64,000 nt of DNA from Viscum album (GCA_963277665.1 OY728122.1:1546856868-1546920867); one strand, 5' to 3'. Shown: positions 27,501 through 43,550, numbered from the stretch's first letter. Numbers and translations are program-made. Notes: generated from the sequence alone by a model not told the origin.

Positions 27501-30500
27501 TATCAATTTCTTGAAATTAATACTCATGTTTACCACTAAAATTCTCGTATCCAAATTACTTAATCCCCTATTCTATTATCACCCTCACTGTATTCTAGAA
27601 TCATGGTCCCTTCAAAGACTAAAGATTCATATAATATATAGATCATGACATTACCATGATGTATCTATTAGTACTTTGGGTGTGATGAACTTATATCATG
27701 ACATTTTGAGATGTAATGACCATATTTATCACCACACGTTTTACCCAATATGGAATAAATATATTCTGTTTTGAATTTTATGAATCTAAAATATCACATC
27801 TTGAGAATGGAGGTCACTATTTTACCATATGAAAATAACCCTGAATTTGTTATGGCATGGAAACAATGCACAAATGTGAAGGTAATTTATCCCAAATAAT
27901 GTGGTTCCATAATTTCACCCCCTCCATTCCATGGTATATCTATTGTGTCATGGAATGCACTATCCCCATTAAAATAATTAATTTTTTATTATTTTATACC
28001 AATTTTACCATTATAAATAATTATAAAATACAACACAATGTTCTAGAACATTTTAATAATTATCATCCATGGATATTATATTTAATCATCCCATATTTTT
28101 AATTACCATCATGTCTAAAATTCCAAATTAATGAATATGTTTATCGATATTCTGATATTTATGACTGAATGGGTCTCATATATCCCCAATGGAAATGTAT
28201 AAAAACCCACAAACACAAATTTATTTATTATGAATGCATTGTGTAGATCTTGGAAAACCCCACATAAATATGGAATTGATAAACTCCTATAAAATAATTC
28301 CCCATAAAAAATTTCTTACCCATCCCTGATCAATAGGTTGGCTATTTGGTGACTGGTTATGTCTATAACTATCATCTAAGGGGGTGGATCATTTACCTTC
28401 CCATTTTAAATTCCTCAAAAATCTAGATATAAATAGTGATGGAAAACTATATTTTTTAGAGAATAATACATAACATAAAGAGGTCCCTATCAAAGAGTGA
28501 AATGAATTTAATGTGGAAGGATTTTCGTGGGGAACTTATCTTTTAAAAAAATAGGGGTTAGAAGGATAAAATCTATTTTAAATCAATATCTGGGTTTAGG
28601 TGGTGTTTTTAGGATTAGATGATTATTTTAATACACATATTATGTTTGTTTGTAGTGAAATCCCAAGAAAATAATGTATTATATCCTCTAAATTTTCATT
28701 TTTAATATTGAATACAAAGTTTAATTTTGTTCCAAATATTTTCTATACCTCCATTGGAATATATTTTTATTGTTGTATAACTATGTCTCTGATTGGCCAT
28801 ACTATAGAACCTCTTAGGTGGGAGGGATCCTAAGATATTTTATTCTCACCATCATAGGTTTTGGAATATTGATAATCCCTATTGACCCATATATTAACAT
28901 TAAAATCCTTTATGAGAATTATCATTATTTTAGAAAATATATAATAATCAATAAAATGTTTCTAAAAGATGTAGGTTCATGGGATGTAATGAATATATTC
29001 CTATATATATCCAGATCTATGAAAATGTTACTACCCATTATAGTTCATATCTATTTCATCTCCCAACCATTTAAATATAAAATAAATTTATTTTCCATTT
29101 TCCTATTTTTCCATAAATTCGTAAGAGAATGATCACATGTATGATGGTAATAATGTCCTGAGAGTCACTATTTTCCAGCTTAACAATAAATACGAGTTAA
29201 TGGAATATTTATAAAAAATCTATATTTTTATGTGTTATTATTTTCATGGAAACATTAAATCGTATAGTTGTATCCATAATAAAAATCATTAACAATACTT
29301 TTTAATTGAGAATGAATAAGTTTATTACATAATTCTACATATTTATATCTGGGAGAGAATTATTGATTAATAGATGTCATTTCTTATGGTAAACTCCCCA
29401 AGTGTAATCTCCTAATATTTCATCCTAAATATTAATTTAAAACATTTAGTACATGATTCCTTGTTATTTTGGAACTCCTATATTAATTCCCCATAATTTC
29501 TCTTCCACACCAAAATTATTTTCCATATACGAATAACCGTAAGGGCCCCTATGACAATGGTCTCTAAAAAAAGTCCCACAAAATTACAAAATCAGGTTTC
29601 CTATATATAATGTAAGGTTTCATCTATATTTTTTTTAATCTGTATGAACTATGAATATAATATGATACATTTTCCATTATGATTGATTGTTTGGGCTATT
29701 TATAAAAAATAAGAATGGATCTGGGTATACACTATAGTGAGATGGTGTGATGTTTCATGGGATGAGGATGTCAATGGACTAGAACTTGACCCATATATAG
29801 GATTATACTAGTTAGTATTATTTTCCATCACTAGAATGTAAGTGTCTTGTATGGTGGGTCCTTGGTTCTTATTAAGAGTTTTCACTTGGTATGGGGTTTG
29901 GTTTTAGGGTTAGTTTTTGTTTTTAGAGGAGCAGGGGATAATGGTAAATATTAAGTGGTATTTGTTGTGGATGGATATGTGTCATATATCACTAAAACCA
30001 TTATCGAAGGCATGAAATTATGTTAATATATTTTTATAGGAGTTTTATAAAGGATAAGAGGGTGTTCTTTTGAAAATGAGGGAGGTAGATGGAAAAAATA
30101 ATAATCCTAGGAAATGGGAAGTTAAAAGTATTGAATACACATTTAGTTGTGGAAAATGTATTAAAAATGACTAAATATAGTCATCTAACTAGGAAAAAAC
30201 TATTGATAATAATTAATGGTTTTCCTATTAATGATTAGAACCAAGATTTCAATAGTATGAAATGTGAGGTCATATAGAGAACTCTTATAGTTTCAATAAC
30301 ATGTATATAGGATATTTAAATCATTGTTTTTTTGAATTAAATATTTAAATATGGTTCATATCTATAAATTTTTAAAATTATAACAAACAAAATCATTTTC
30401 TTACATTAATCACTTTTGTAGTAGGACTCTATACTCGCAAAACAAATTAATATACACCATATTTAATTTTCAAAGGTCGTTGGCATGGATTTTCCAAAAT

Positions 30501-33500
30501 TTCACTTCTTACCAATAATTATATATTATGATATACTGAATTATATATTATATTTGAACGTTTCATGTCATGTAAATAATAAAATTCCTAGTAAGTAAAT
30601 AATATTATTTATGTTTAGATGTAAAATAATTTTTCCCATAGTATGTGTAAGTGATTTTACATGGTAATTTTTTTAAATTGAACTCACACTCATTATGTGA
30701 CCACTAAATTAAGGTATTCATGTTCAAAAAATTCTAGAGTGGATAAATGTTTCCATAATTATACACCATGGCTAGAGATCATAGTATAAGACTATTCCAT
30801 GGTCAGTTCAATATTTATAGAAATAATTATTTTAATTTACTTCATAAAATACCCCTTTTTGTTGTTATATAATGATTGTAGTGTTATTGAAATTTTTTAG
30901 AGAAGAAACTCTTATACCCTATATCTAATATCTACCACTATCTACGTAAATTCATTTCATTAGTCATTAATTAATATTATTACTAATGTTGATTCATTAG
31001 AGAACACATTAGAGACCCAAATATTTACTCTAGGATCCAAAAGGCATCGACACTTTGACGTCAGAAAAATGGAACACAACTATAAGACAAAACATACGTG
31101 TGTTTCTCCAAAGTCATGTATCTATATAAAGTTAAAATATTGTGAAATCATTTATTCATATTCATGATTTATTCATTGAAAACTAACCATTTGATAATTT
31201 TTTAAATAAGGGTGGATATCATTTAAATTCACATTAGAATGTACATTTGTATCCTTCTTAATCCCTACATCCCAAAATAAAAACTCTTATGAACCCATTA
31301 ATGGATCATTTCATATTTCCAATATTTCCCTATAAATAGAGATATATATATATATATATATATTAAATATGATAACGGATTCAATTAATCATTATAATTT
31401 CACAATTATTTTAGGACTATACTCTAAGGATTTCATTTATTTTAAAATCTATGCATTAGAATTATAATACATCTTGTACTATTCAAGCATATATATTTCT
31501 AGAAATTTTTTCCATCAAACTAAATATATGCTTAAATCGACAACCTTGACCATCCAAAATGATCATAGAGAGATCTTCCAAAATAGTGCATGGTTTCCCA
31601 CAAAAAAAATGAAATAGTTACATCCAAAACTAAAACTTTTTAGGCTATTTGATAATCCTAAAAAGCATCATCATTTTTCATTGAAAAATCATTTTGATGT
31701 GATATTATAGTCTCCTCTATGATCTTCATTAGTTCACCATTTGAATGAAACACAGGTTATTATTTATATGGATGGTTTTATGTGCTATTGTCTAAAAAAT
31801 TCAATGTTTCTGAAATAACTATCTAATTTTGTAGAAAATAATTTCTTCTTGATCACTTTTCATTTACTTCGATGTCAGAAATCTAATAGATATGTTACTT
31901 TTATGAAATGTGGATCCCACATTCCTAGAGATTTATATAGTGTATTCCTCTTCAATGAATATTTAAGAAGAGTTTACAACCAACAAGATAAATGTGTTAC
32001 TGAAATAATTGTGTAATTGACCCATGATGTAAGTCCCCTATATAACAAAACCAATTATTCTAGGATTTAGTGTTGGGGAATTTCAACTCTTTTTGTCAAT
32101 GTTCACTATATTTTTAAATGTTCTCAGGTCTCCAAAATGATTCTTTCATAAAATTATAGTGACAAATAAAATAATACACATTAAAAAACCATATCCCATG
32201 AGTTCCCCAGTCCTATAACACTCTAAAAATATAAATAAAAAACATTATATGTTGACATTATTGAGTTTATAACATGTAACACTAAACTAAAATGAGCCAT
32301 GGTTTATTTTATTTTTATATAATAGTGAAAATGTAATATAAAATTTATTATAATGTAATATGGAACATCATTAAGAAAACTACAATTAGAATAAAACCAA
32401 TATTAAATAAAATTCAATGGATCATGATATCAAAACCCACAAGGATTTCACCGAAGATTATACCACTTATTGTAAATATGGAATGAAACAATGATGTTAA
32501 AATTATAACATGATTTCTAAATGAAAAATATGAATTATTATAGTGATGTATGTAAGGAAATATTAAGTAATTTAATTTGACTACAATATATTTGTCGTTG
32601 GGATTGTATTGGTTTTGGGATTGTATGGTCATTTGGATTCTTTGGCTAGGGGGATTATTTTTCCATTGATATTATCATTATGAATATGAATTTTTAATGA
32701 GATAATTTATAGTTATTATTTTATTAAAATATAACTATTATAACATTGTTATTGAACAAGTTGTTATTAATTGTAGTTACAGAATTTTAAATTGTTAATA
32801 TAGTGGCGAATTAATGAAATAAACATGTTGAATCCATCATTATGATTATATTTTTCGTATTTGGGGAAATTTGATAACATCACATGGTTCTTCCCCATTC
32901 CTAACATAATTTAAAAATAAAACAATTATTACTTGAGATAAATCATCTAGTAGAGAAGTCAAGACTATGAAAAAAACTATGAAATTCCTTATTCATAAAT
33001 AACCATCGGCAGTTACAAAAATACTTGTTTTACAATTTCATATTACCAAGTGGACATTATGGGGTTTTATGTTGATGATAAGATGATATAAACCCATTGT
33101 AATTAATTTAATAAATGATATATATATATATATTATTACATGAATTTTATACATTTAACATTTTTTATAAAATTTAATTTTGATGAATGCCTCTAACTAT
33201 ATATTGAAGGATTTTTTTAATAAAAATATAGAAATAAAATTAGATAAATAAATAAAAATAAAATATAAATTGTCATGAATCTTTATTCAGTTAATTTAAC
33301 ATTAAAAAAAGATTTATAAAATAATTTTTTTTATGTTAAATTTTTTAGTCAATATTTAATAATATAAATAATAAAGAATTATTTTAAAAAAATTATTATT
33401 AATATATATTAAAAATTTACATTCACCTAATGTTTATTACATGTAATCTAATATGAATATATAAATTTCATGAAAATATTATATTGTTTCGAAGAATAAT

Positions 33501-36199
33501 TTTTTCATGGGTTTCACAATTTAATGTTAAAAATAAATAGGAGAAATTTATGAAATTAAATTTAAAAAATGTATTTTTTAAATTTTAATTACAATTTTTA
33601 AATTTATTAATGTGTCCATTTTAATTTTGTTGAATTAAAACAAGCTACATAGGTAAAAATTGAGTAACCATGGTTAAGGGAAAAAATTAAAAAATGATAT
33701 ATTAATGTTAGAATGTCTATAAAAAATCATAAAATAATATCTCTATATGTGTAGACGAGGTAATGAATAATATTATTCTATCGTATCTCAATTATTCTTC
33801 AACTTTCAATTCACATTCCTTGAAATTGTTTAATTATTATTCATTATGGAATAGATTTTTGGGAAAATTCCACATAAGGTCATCGAAAAAAGAACCTCTA
33901 CTCTATCAACTCAATAACTGACAACTAATTTTGTTTCCTTGTGAATATAAACAAAAACTATATCACTAAAAACCCTCTATCAATTTTGGAAACATTTTTT
34001 TAAAATAGAGTGTCACAAATCCATCATTTTCATGATTATTTTAAAGAGATGCCTAATGTTCTTGACGTGATTATTATGCACAATATGAGAATTTCTTCTT
34101 TATATTTTCTATAAATATCTTATAAAATCTTATTAATAAGTTTGAAGACATAACTTAGATACCACTTTTATTCTATAATGGTGATATAATAGTTATATAA
34201 TAATTATTTATTTATTCATTTGTTATAACGTGTTCTTGTTTGGATCAATTCTACCACATAAATGAGTAATGAAATAATGTATATATCATGAATAACTAAG
34301 AAAAAATAAATAATAATACAATATAATAATTACAAAAATAATATGTTCTCGTAATAAAAAAAATTAATATATATAACTACATTAATTAATTAATTAAATT
34401 TCTATAGGATTGGAATTTTCAAAAAAGTGGATATTGCATAGTTTCTACATATCATCACCATAACATCCATAACATTATCAATATATTTAAGAAATATGTA
34501 AGACAATAAAAAGTAACTTCCATTAGAATTATGAATTTATGAAAATATATTTATTGATCAAGGACTAGAACTAATAAAACGAAGCTAGTATAGAACAAAT
34601 GAAATACTTAACACTATAATATTTATTTTGAGAATTGTTTTTAGTAAAATGAAAATTATAAACTATAAATGAATTTTATTAAGTGATAAATATATAAATA
34701 ATAGTATTATACATATTAAATCTACAATTATGTTTTTTATACTAGATTATATAGTGTGTCTGACAAAGAAGGAGTCTTTTTTATGGGTTTTCATCTCACC
34801 ATCCCTTCATTGAGGCATGATTTATATTATGTAAAAAAAATTATATATGGTGATTATTTCCCCATTTAATTATCCAATAATTATTAACTATCGATTTTTT
34901 GTATTTAAAATAATATTTCATTTCCTCCCTATAATATTATTTGGATTGCATTATTATGAAAGTTGTTGGGTTTTTTGACTACTCAATTTTTTTCACTCAA
35001 TTATAATCAATATTTTATTCATTCCTCATGGTCTTGTTTTCACACAACACAATTTAAATTTCTATATGAAAAATTCCATTGATGAATTCATGTTTTTCCT
35101 ATGTTGTTTATTATTAAATATTTTAATAAATTATATCCTCTCTAAATAAATGTTACTAACAATGGATGGTTTCCCCTACCCATATTCCCATTTCATTTGG
35201 CCAAAGTATTTCATATTTAAATATTTTATTCAATTTTTCTAATATTATTTTATTACACATTTTATTTGATATCATTTTATTATATTTTATAATATTGTAT
35301 TTTCATCTCATAATATTCTTCATTTTTGGATTTCATCCTTCTAAAAAATGTGACATTATAAATAATAAATTACATCCTCTCTATTTTAAATTTCTTCTCC
35401 ATGATAATATACATTAACAATATTAATGTCTTATTTTATTACATTAGAATAAAAAATATTTTCATTATTACATTATAAAAAATAATTTATATATATCCTT
35501 CGAAACAATAAATCTCACAATTCTTTTACTAATGGGTAATTAATCTATAATTTTCAAAAAATCATAAAAATTTATTTTTTTACTTTATTTTATTTTATAT
35601 AATACACTAAATTTTGTTTAATTGAATGGTATTTAAATTCATGGATTTTTTATTGTGTATATATTTAAAATTAGGTTTTAAAATTTTTTTAATCATTTTC
35701 CTGAAATAGAATTTTGAGTATGACTACAAATTTAATTTTTATGATACTATTAATTTTTTTTAAGAATGATCTTATTATGATTTCCCATTATTTAAAATAT
35801 CTATATTGAAATGATATATATAGAGACTCAAATACTTCATATATAAATATTACATTTTATTTTAAGAATATTAATTACATAACATTACCACTCATTCAAT
35901 AATCGTATAGGCCTAGTGCATTTGAAAACATTGATACAAAGAAATAGGTAGATGAATGTTCTATATAATCTCCCAATTATCCCTTTAAAATATTTTACCT
36001 TCTTATACATATCAAACAAAAAATATTACCCATATATGGTAACCATAATAATAGTTGTACTTAGAGGTTTTGTAAGTATAAAAAAGAGAGATTTTAATAA
36101 AAAAACTAACTTGAGGATAAGAGTATGAGAACATTCCCTAAATATATTACATACATGCACAAAATATCATAGGTCATATTCATTAGTAATATAATAAAA

Positions 36200-39100
36200 C
36201 ATTTTAGTTCATATGATAAGAATCATAAATGAACCAATGATATTGAGCAATTACAACATAACATATATATGAAACTTATTTTTGTGGCATATACATCAGA
36301 AAATAAAATCATTTCCTTTATATCCAAGTCTAATTATGAATAATATAATTGTGGATTTTTTTCACTATCCATTAAATGATATTATTTCTACGTTCACATC
36401 CAATTCAATCATTGTGGACATAATACCTTAATGAATTGGGTTCACAGTGCATTACACTGATAATTATTTCATGACATATACATATATAAGCAATGCATTA
36501 TAGGGATATATAATTATAAGACCAAGAATAACTCAATGTTAACATATTCAAATGTGTTACATAAGATAATAAGTCATTCATTATATCAATACCAGTAAAA
36601 ATTTAAATGGGTTTCTAGAACATTTCAGTAATTCATTATAGTATAACACATGGAAAATATATGGTTTTCATAAAAATCTCATTAACATAATCATAATGAA
36701 TCTTGAGAATCAGTAAAAATGTTATCTTCATGTCATATCCCCAGTAAATCATAATTATTATAAAGGGATGTCATCATAGATTAAAATTACTTTAGAAGAT
36801 CCCTTTTAATATTTTCTGAGAAACATACCTTATTGATTTTGAAATTACTACATTAAAATATAAAAATATTTAAAATATTATGGATAATTTTTCTATTCAA
36901 CTGAACCAGGGAAAATTTTAAATTTCTTTTCATGTAAATGAGATATCATGATGATGGGGAATTTTGGTTATTCCATTTAGGTTAAAATAATTATTCTTCT
37001 TACAATTTTGTTAAATACACAAAAAACTATTGAAAATGATATGAAAATTACCTTTAAAGAATATTATAAAAATATTAAGTTTAATGAAAAAATTTAAAAA
37101 ATAATTTTAGAATACAAGGAATATTATAAAAATTATTTATTTAAAAAAATATCCATATTAAAAAAATTGGTTTTCAAATGGGGGAAAAATATTGTAAGAT
37201 TTCATTAAAAATAATGATTTAGTAAATTTATTTTATGAAAACATAAAAATAAAGGAAAAAAGTAATATAAAAATCTGTACGACAATAAATTTTATAAGAA
37301 TATTTTAGAGGTGTGTTATGATTTTTTATTATCATAATCATAATCAAATAAAATCTATATAGATAATGAGATTGCAACTTAAAAACCAGACCTCAAGTTT
37401 ATCTTTCATGGAAGATTCATAATCCACATGTATGATAAATTTAAATTTATTATAATTATATATTGTACCCCATTACATACATATAATTTAATTTATGATA
37501 CAATTATAAGATATAAACACCCATTTGTTAATGATTACTTATTAAAATCATTGTTTCATGGAGTTAAATGTTTCATTTTTCATTAGAATTAAAGTTTGAT
37601 AAATTTGATTCTTGAACATTTATAATGGTTCCATAATCATTTTAATGATAATAATAATAATAGTAAAATATCTTATATTATCCAAATATATATATAATTA
37701 TATTCACTCAAAAAATCTATAAATTGATAAATTAATTACACAATACAAGGAAACAGTAGGTGAATATAAATACAAGAATGTAGTTCTAAAATTTCAACAT
37801 AAGGAAAGAAATTGTTGAAAATAAAAATTAGACTTTATAGTTTCATTATTATTCAACTTATAATTTATAATTATTCATTAAATATATCCACAATACCATC
37901 AGTTTTAATTAGAAACTAACAACATATTACAACACATCGTTGATGAGGTTTTCCACATGTAAAAATGAAAGACATTATAAGTTTTCAATAAAATTGAAGG
38001 TAATAAGGTATATATAATATTATATTTATAGAAGAGTAATTATATCACACATATCATATATAAAAATTTAAACAACTATAATAACAATAAAATAAATATG
38101 GTGATGGAAAATAAATTGTATATCTTTGTTCATGTGGTAAAATTTATGTTTGCAAGAGAAATAAATTAATCACCCATTTAATTGAATAATTGTTTATTAC
38201 ATGAGTTTTAATGATCAAAAGAAAACATCATTATATTTAGAATAATTAATTTATTAATTTTCTAGTTATTACAATCAATGTAGTGGTGTTTTAAAAAGAT
38301 ATATATTGAATGTGGTCTAGTAATATGAATAAATCTTATTGGAAATACATAAAATATATATTTTCTTATTCACCCTTTGAATAGAAATTAATGAATATGA
38401 AAAAATGTAAATCATTACTAGGCCATTTTAAAGTTTGATATTATACATTTTCATTGATCAATATGATTTAATATGATTTAATTAAGAAAAACGAGGGGTT
38501 CCCTTTTTTATGTGATGGGTGGGGAATGCTCAGAAATTTCATAAATTATTAAATTATAATATATTCATTATCAATGAAAATACATTCAAATCAATAGAGA
38601 ATATAATTTAATATAGTAATAGGTTTAAATCCAATTAAATTATAATGATTATATAGGTTCATTGAGTTGTTTAAACCTTATTTTTTTTAAACCGTTAGGT
38701 GACCAATTTCCCCTTAATCATCGTAATATATTTTTTTTAATATTAATGAATTATAAATTTACATATGAGATAAAAATTTGAAAATTAACAAATAATTTAT
38801 GAAATTTTTTACCATTTCACATCAAAATATTCTTATTTAAATATTTTTTATATATTTTAATAAAATATTATTTAACATAAAATAAAATTAATGTCAATTT
38901 TGACAATATACATTTAATTTGACATTAATTAAAAACATGAGAGAAAATTAATTCGAATATAAACTATTATAAAATTCCTAATATGTTATATATATTTATC
39001 AATTAAGTTTCTTGTATTAAAAATTAAAAAAAAATTATAACTTCTAATATTTCTAAAATAGAATATTCTATTTTTCAATTTACTAAGTGAACACAATGTT

Positions 39101-40173
39101 ATTTTTTATATGAATTTAATGTACTTATTAAATCAATAAAAATTAAAAATAATTTTTTTTGAAAAAATATATATTTCGATAACATATAATCCATTATTAC
39201 TTTTATTATTATCTATTTATCCTTATATAAAAATTATAGATATAATAATGGGAAGAGAGTGACGTTTTTATTTATTATTTTTTAAAATAAATATAATTCT
39301 ATTATTCATAGAAAAGTATACCCATGTGGAAACTTATTCCGAAATTATATGGTAATGTAAAACCTACACTCATCCAATATGATAAAGGTATGTTTTAGAT
39401 TAATTATATAGACTTGTCCTAGAGTTTTAACCCTATTGACTTATTTTACCATTATCGATGTAAGAAAAGACTACCAAAGTCAATTTTCATGAGGATAATG
39501 AATAAAATGTAACTATTTTATTATTTTAAATAACCTGATTAAACTTATGGAATGCATTTTTAATGATTTAGTTATTATATTTGGGATAAATTAATTTAAA
39601 AAAAAATCCTAGAACGTGATGAAATTTGGTATTTATAAATATACATTTTTAATAATAAAATGTGACTTAGTCATATCCCAGGCCTAAAAAATTATATAAC
39701 TGTTTCAAAATTTGACTGGGTATATAATATATAAATTTTATTAAAATAATTAATTTTTTGTGACTAATTAAAATTTTCTAGATTATAATAACTTGGGTTC
39801 ATATAAAAAATTTTCTTAAAATTGCTAATTATTTTTAAATGTTTTCATTTTTACTACAAAATCATTTAAAAAAATGAATTTAGTTTATTCATGTGTATTT
39901 CATATTTTTTAAAATTTAGTTTTTTCTATTCATACCCTTCAGTAATGTTGACTTGAAATAATTGTAACATTATATAATATTATTTCAATAGTATATCATG
40001 GTTCATTTAAACTCAAAGTTATGTGTAATGAAAGATATAAATTAAAAAAACATTTATAAATAAATATACCAAAAAATATATGGGCATTAATTATTACAAC
40101 CCCAAAAATAATTGTTTCCATCAAAATTTTCTTTATCTGATAATAAAAATGAGTATATCAACATTTAGTTACA
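36200..40173 (-). repeat. 3' LTR-like half of the old gypsy copy
   Basis: It is homologous, with many substitutions and indels, to about 55.7-59.1 kb in the same orientation. The right edge is set tentatively at gttaca (40171-40173), which on the minus strand reads TGTAAC preceded by a purine-rich GGGAACCTAAGGA. The left edge is arbitrary: homology is clear from about 36.3 kb. Confidence 0.4.
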
Positions 40174-41639
40174 TCCTTAGGTTCCCAATTAGGTACTTTA
40201 AATTTTTTATTCCTCTAGATAAATTTTACCATATTTGTAGACTTGATCTATTACATTTGATCACTATATCTAATATTCATGATAGTTTTTATTCATTGTA
40301 ATGATCATGATCAAAAAATATGACCTCTTAATTTAGTACATGTGTTGGATTAGGTATGTTCTTACTCACGATATATAGGTTCAACACTTCATTAACATAA
40401 GAGTGTTTTGGTGGATGAAATAAATTATCATATACAGTCTCTTAATGATTATGAATATAGAAGTTTCCAATATACAAAATTATTATATTTCCCTTATTTT
40501 CAAATTTCAAGATTATATTTTTAGGGAAATTCATAATAATTCTTTATCAGGAACTATAATATCGAGATCTCATTGATTGTTTTCAGTATAACTTTTTTCC
40601 AAATTTTAGTTGGATAGATATACTATTGAATTGATTTTTATTTTAACACAATTTCCTTATAAAGATGAATTAATAGTATCTTTATTTCTCAAATATCATC
40701 TTATTATATTTCAGTTATACCCATTAAATCAAATAGGGCTGCATGAAGAGCCATTTGAAAGCTCTAGTGAATTCTATTCTTGTAAAAAATCAATAAAAAA
40801 CTGGTGTTTATCCCTAAAAACATTTAAATACATATAAAATCATCATTGTTAATAATATAAGGATTAATTTATTTTCCTACACTGATCATATTGTTTGGGT
40901 GAAATGCAGTATTAAAATAGAACAATGTATACAAATCTATATAATGAGATTTACCAAAACATTGATCTATTTATCTAGATCATATTCAATAAAATTTGGT
41001 ACTCTATTAAACCTTACAACTTATTTTGATTTTTTATATGAATTTGATTAGGAGATAAATATTCTTTTATATTATTTAAGTATACTAAATTTATAAGTTA
41101 ATCAAAATCAAATAGAATTATGTCCATTATATTTTTGGGTGAGTATGATGATAAAATTGATGTTGATGTTTTACCTTTTAAAATTTTATGGGTATCGTTT
41201 ATAAAAAATGAATCAAAATATAGATATAAAGCCGAAATTTCTAATATACCATGAAATTTGATATATTATATTTCAATTTTTTCCAAGAAAAATCAGTTAT
41301 TCAAAAATCAATACATTATCAAACATTAATAATAAATTGATAATTATGAACTATGATTTTAATCAAATATATCCTTTTTAAATCCAATTATGTAGTGTAC
41401 ACATTCAATGTTCTTCAGTCATATCATTCCATCATAATCAATGATGAACTTGGTAATAGTTATGAATTCCTATAGATACACATTCTCCATTTATTCAACT
41501 TTAATCCTCACAAAGATTGATAGTTGAAAAAAAATTGAGCAACATATGATTTCTACAAATCATTGATGATTTCCGGATCCACACTTTTCAAATAAAAAAT
41601 TATTGGATCATTTTTCATATTCATAATATATAAACTATA
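40174..41639 (-). other. Probable integrase/C-terminal region of the old gypsy copy
   Basis: By position this lies between RNase H remains and the LTR-like half, where integrase should be. I could not identify the HHCC finger or the D,D,E motif. The frame at 40610-40837 on the + strand is antisense to this and is not taken as a gene. Confidence 0.3.
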
Positions 41640-43034
41640 ATGATCCTTTCACCACAATGAATCAGCCACCATATTCATATTCACTCGGTGAAGATATATT
41701 AACTATCCTTAAGATTAAATCATCTCTAATTATCTCCTATTTCACATAATCAAATCCTCATGATTGAATATATACATTATAATTTTAAATTTTTATATAT
41801 TTCTCCATAAATATAATTCCAAAATATCCATAAAATTACCATTTTTAGATCCCAATCATTAGTAGGGTAAATGTTATCATGAACTTTTAGTTGTCCTGTG
41901 ACATGATCTATAATCATTTCATTCTTCATGATAGATAATACTAATACCTTCTTTAATTCATCAATATTGATGAAAAATATTCTCCACTATAGTTATATAT
42001 ATGAGCAAGAGTTTTTAATATCCTTTTATTCACATCCGTAAAATTTTCATAGCATTCGTCTCTGGAAAGAAAACAGGCTACCTTCCGACTTAACATAGTG
42101 ATTTGATTAGATAGTTGTGAAACATTATCTATAATGTTATGATAACACCAAGTTAAGCCAATATAAAATTAGTTCTTAGTCACAATGGTAATTCAAGGAG
42201 AATTTATAGTAACTTTTTTCAATAATGGATCTATACCTAAACCATTTTTTTAGATTTTATGACTCAAAAACGAAATATTTTTAGACCAAATTCACAATTT
42301 GTTTTGGTTTACATAGTGATTATTCTTCAATAGGCTCTTGATTAAAATAATCAAGTTATATTCACGTTGTTACATTCTCTTTCATTATATAAGAATATCA
42401 TATATAAATACTATAAAAAACAAATCACATAAATCTAAATATACATTATTCATTAAATACATTTGGATTGTGGGTGAATTATTAAGATCAAATGGAATCC
42501 ATATAAATTCACTGTTTCCATAGAAAGTAAGGAATGTTTTCTTAAGTATAACCTTATATTAACTCTCAATTTATTATATAATTAATAACAGATAATCATA
42601 TGAATATATTTTACTCCACGTTGTTGATCAAATAATTCATCAATATGGGGTAGAGAATACTTTTTTTAATAGTGATCGCGTTATGACCTAGATAATCAAT
42701 AAAGAGTTGCATTGATCCATCTGTCTTCTTATGAAAAGAATAAGTGACCCCATGGTGTCATAAATGACTAAAAAACCCTTTCAATGATCCATATATAGTT
42801 TCTTTTTCAATTCCTACTACAAAAACAAGGTCTGTATATATATATTAATTGAAATAGGTGTAACACCATGTATAATTTTTATACAAAACTCATCATCATG
42901 ATTTGGTGGAATACATGATAACTACTCTAAATTGACATAAAAAATCTATCACAAAATAGGAATTTTTTCAATATTGAGTTTTCTAAAACAATTTTTGAAA
43001 AAACATTCCTTTTAAATAGGAATGATGACCCATA
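41640..43034 (-). pseudogene. Old gypsy RT and RNase H remnant
   Basis: Minus-strand translation gives, in order, HGVTPISINIYIQ (about 42860; family PGTAPISxxPYRM), a KGFF block near the W-G-P-V region, KKTDGSMQLFIDY (about 42720; family [13 protein letters not shown]), NAITIKK, then GLTWCYHNIIDNVSQLSNQI (about 42130-42070; family GLxGYYRRFVxxFSxL), LSRKVACFLSRDECYENF, and finally VADSLW-KD (about 41670; family VADALSRKD) at the end of RNase H. Several stops and frame changes interrupt it. In life RT copies the element RNA to DNA and RNase H removes the template. This copy is clearly older than the RT at 48.9-49.6 kb, which is collinear and readable. Confidence 0.75.
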
Positions 43035-43039
43035 TACTA
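43035..43039. repeat. Target-site duplication TACTA, left copy
   Basis: TACTA directly before the left LTR matches TACTA at 54436-54440 directly after the right LTR. Five bases is the normal Ty3/gypsy integrase stagger. Confidence 0.85.
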
Positions 43040-43280
43040 TATTACAACCCTGCTTTTTATTACAACTTAAACATAATTCCTTACATCAAACTTCGCTTGA
43101 TACAACAAAGAAGATCGAGAGGTTTAGTGTCTTTGGGGCTTAGGATCATTACATAAAAACATAAAACATGAAATACAACATCTTTATTTAAAACTTCCTT
43201 TACATGACCACTACATTCCTTCGTACTTAGAATTGCATGGGAGAACCTGAGGACATGCATATACTACTGGAAAATAGGTT

Positions 43281-43550
43281 TATACCCACGGTTGCAAAAC
43301 CGTGGGTATAGGGATAGTAGGAGAACCTATACCTGTGGTTTTACAGAACCGTGTGTGTAGGCCACCTATACCCACGGTTGTGCCAAAAACCGTGGGTATA
43401 GTTTTCATTTAATACCTATACCCACGGTTTTGGAGAAAACCGTGGGTATAGGGTATTTTCCGAAGACCTATACCGACGGTTTTTGAAAACCGTAGGTATT
43501 ACAGTTTTTTTTGAATACCTATACCCACGGTTCTAGAGAACTATGGGTAT
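43281..43550. repeat. Left subterminal palindromic repeats of the CACTA element
   Basis: Six hairpin units, each cctatacccacggtt, a short loop and its complement aaccgtgggtatagg, lie at about 43281-43310, 43327-43360, 43366-43401, 43416-43450, 43467-43499 and 43517-43550. Four more, or partial ones, lie at the right end (44066-44088, 44135-44169, 44199-44226, 44227-44280). Confidence 0.9.

Larger units (their letters stand above)
19701..36199. other. Long AT-rich stretch with no recognised gene
   Basis: About 16.5 kb was read on both strands without finding a convincing protein motif, zinc knuckle, LTR terminus, primer site or RNA gene. Open frames (for example 27857-28102, 28818-29132 and 35166-35417) are short, rich in Ile, Phe, Tyr and Asn as expected from AT-rich DNA, and match no family I know. 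The texture resembles very old transposon sequence. A few promoter-like blocks (for instance tataaatag near 28430) have no supporting context. Confidence 0.4.

Noticed and set aside
27857..29132. + strand frames of 81 and 104 codons at 27.9 and 28.8 kb
   Set aside because: Rich in Ile, Tyr and Phe as chance frames in AT-rich DNA are, with no motif, partner or conserved copy in the window.
38888..38936. Short inverted repeat ttaatgtcaa / ttgacattaa
   Set aside because: A 10-bp arm in very AT-rich DNA with no flanking duplication; chance is adequate.
42840..42860. ggtgtaacacc resembling a gypsy LTR start
   Set aside because: It falls inside the old RT text (minus strand GVTPIS), and no LTR follows it.
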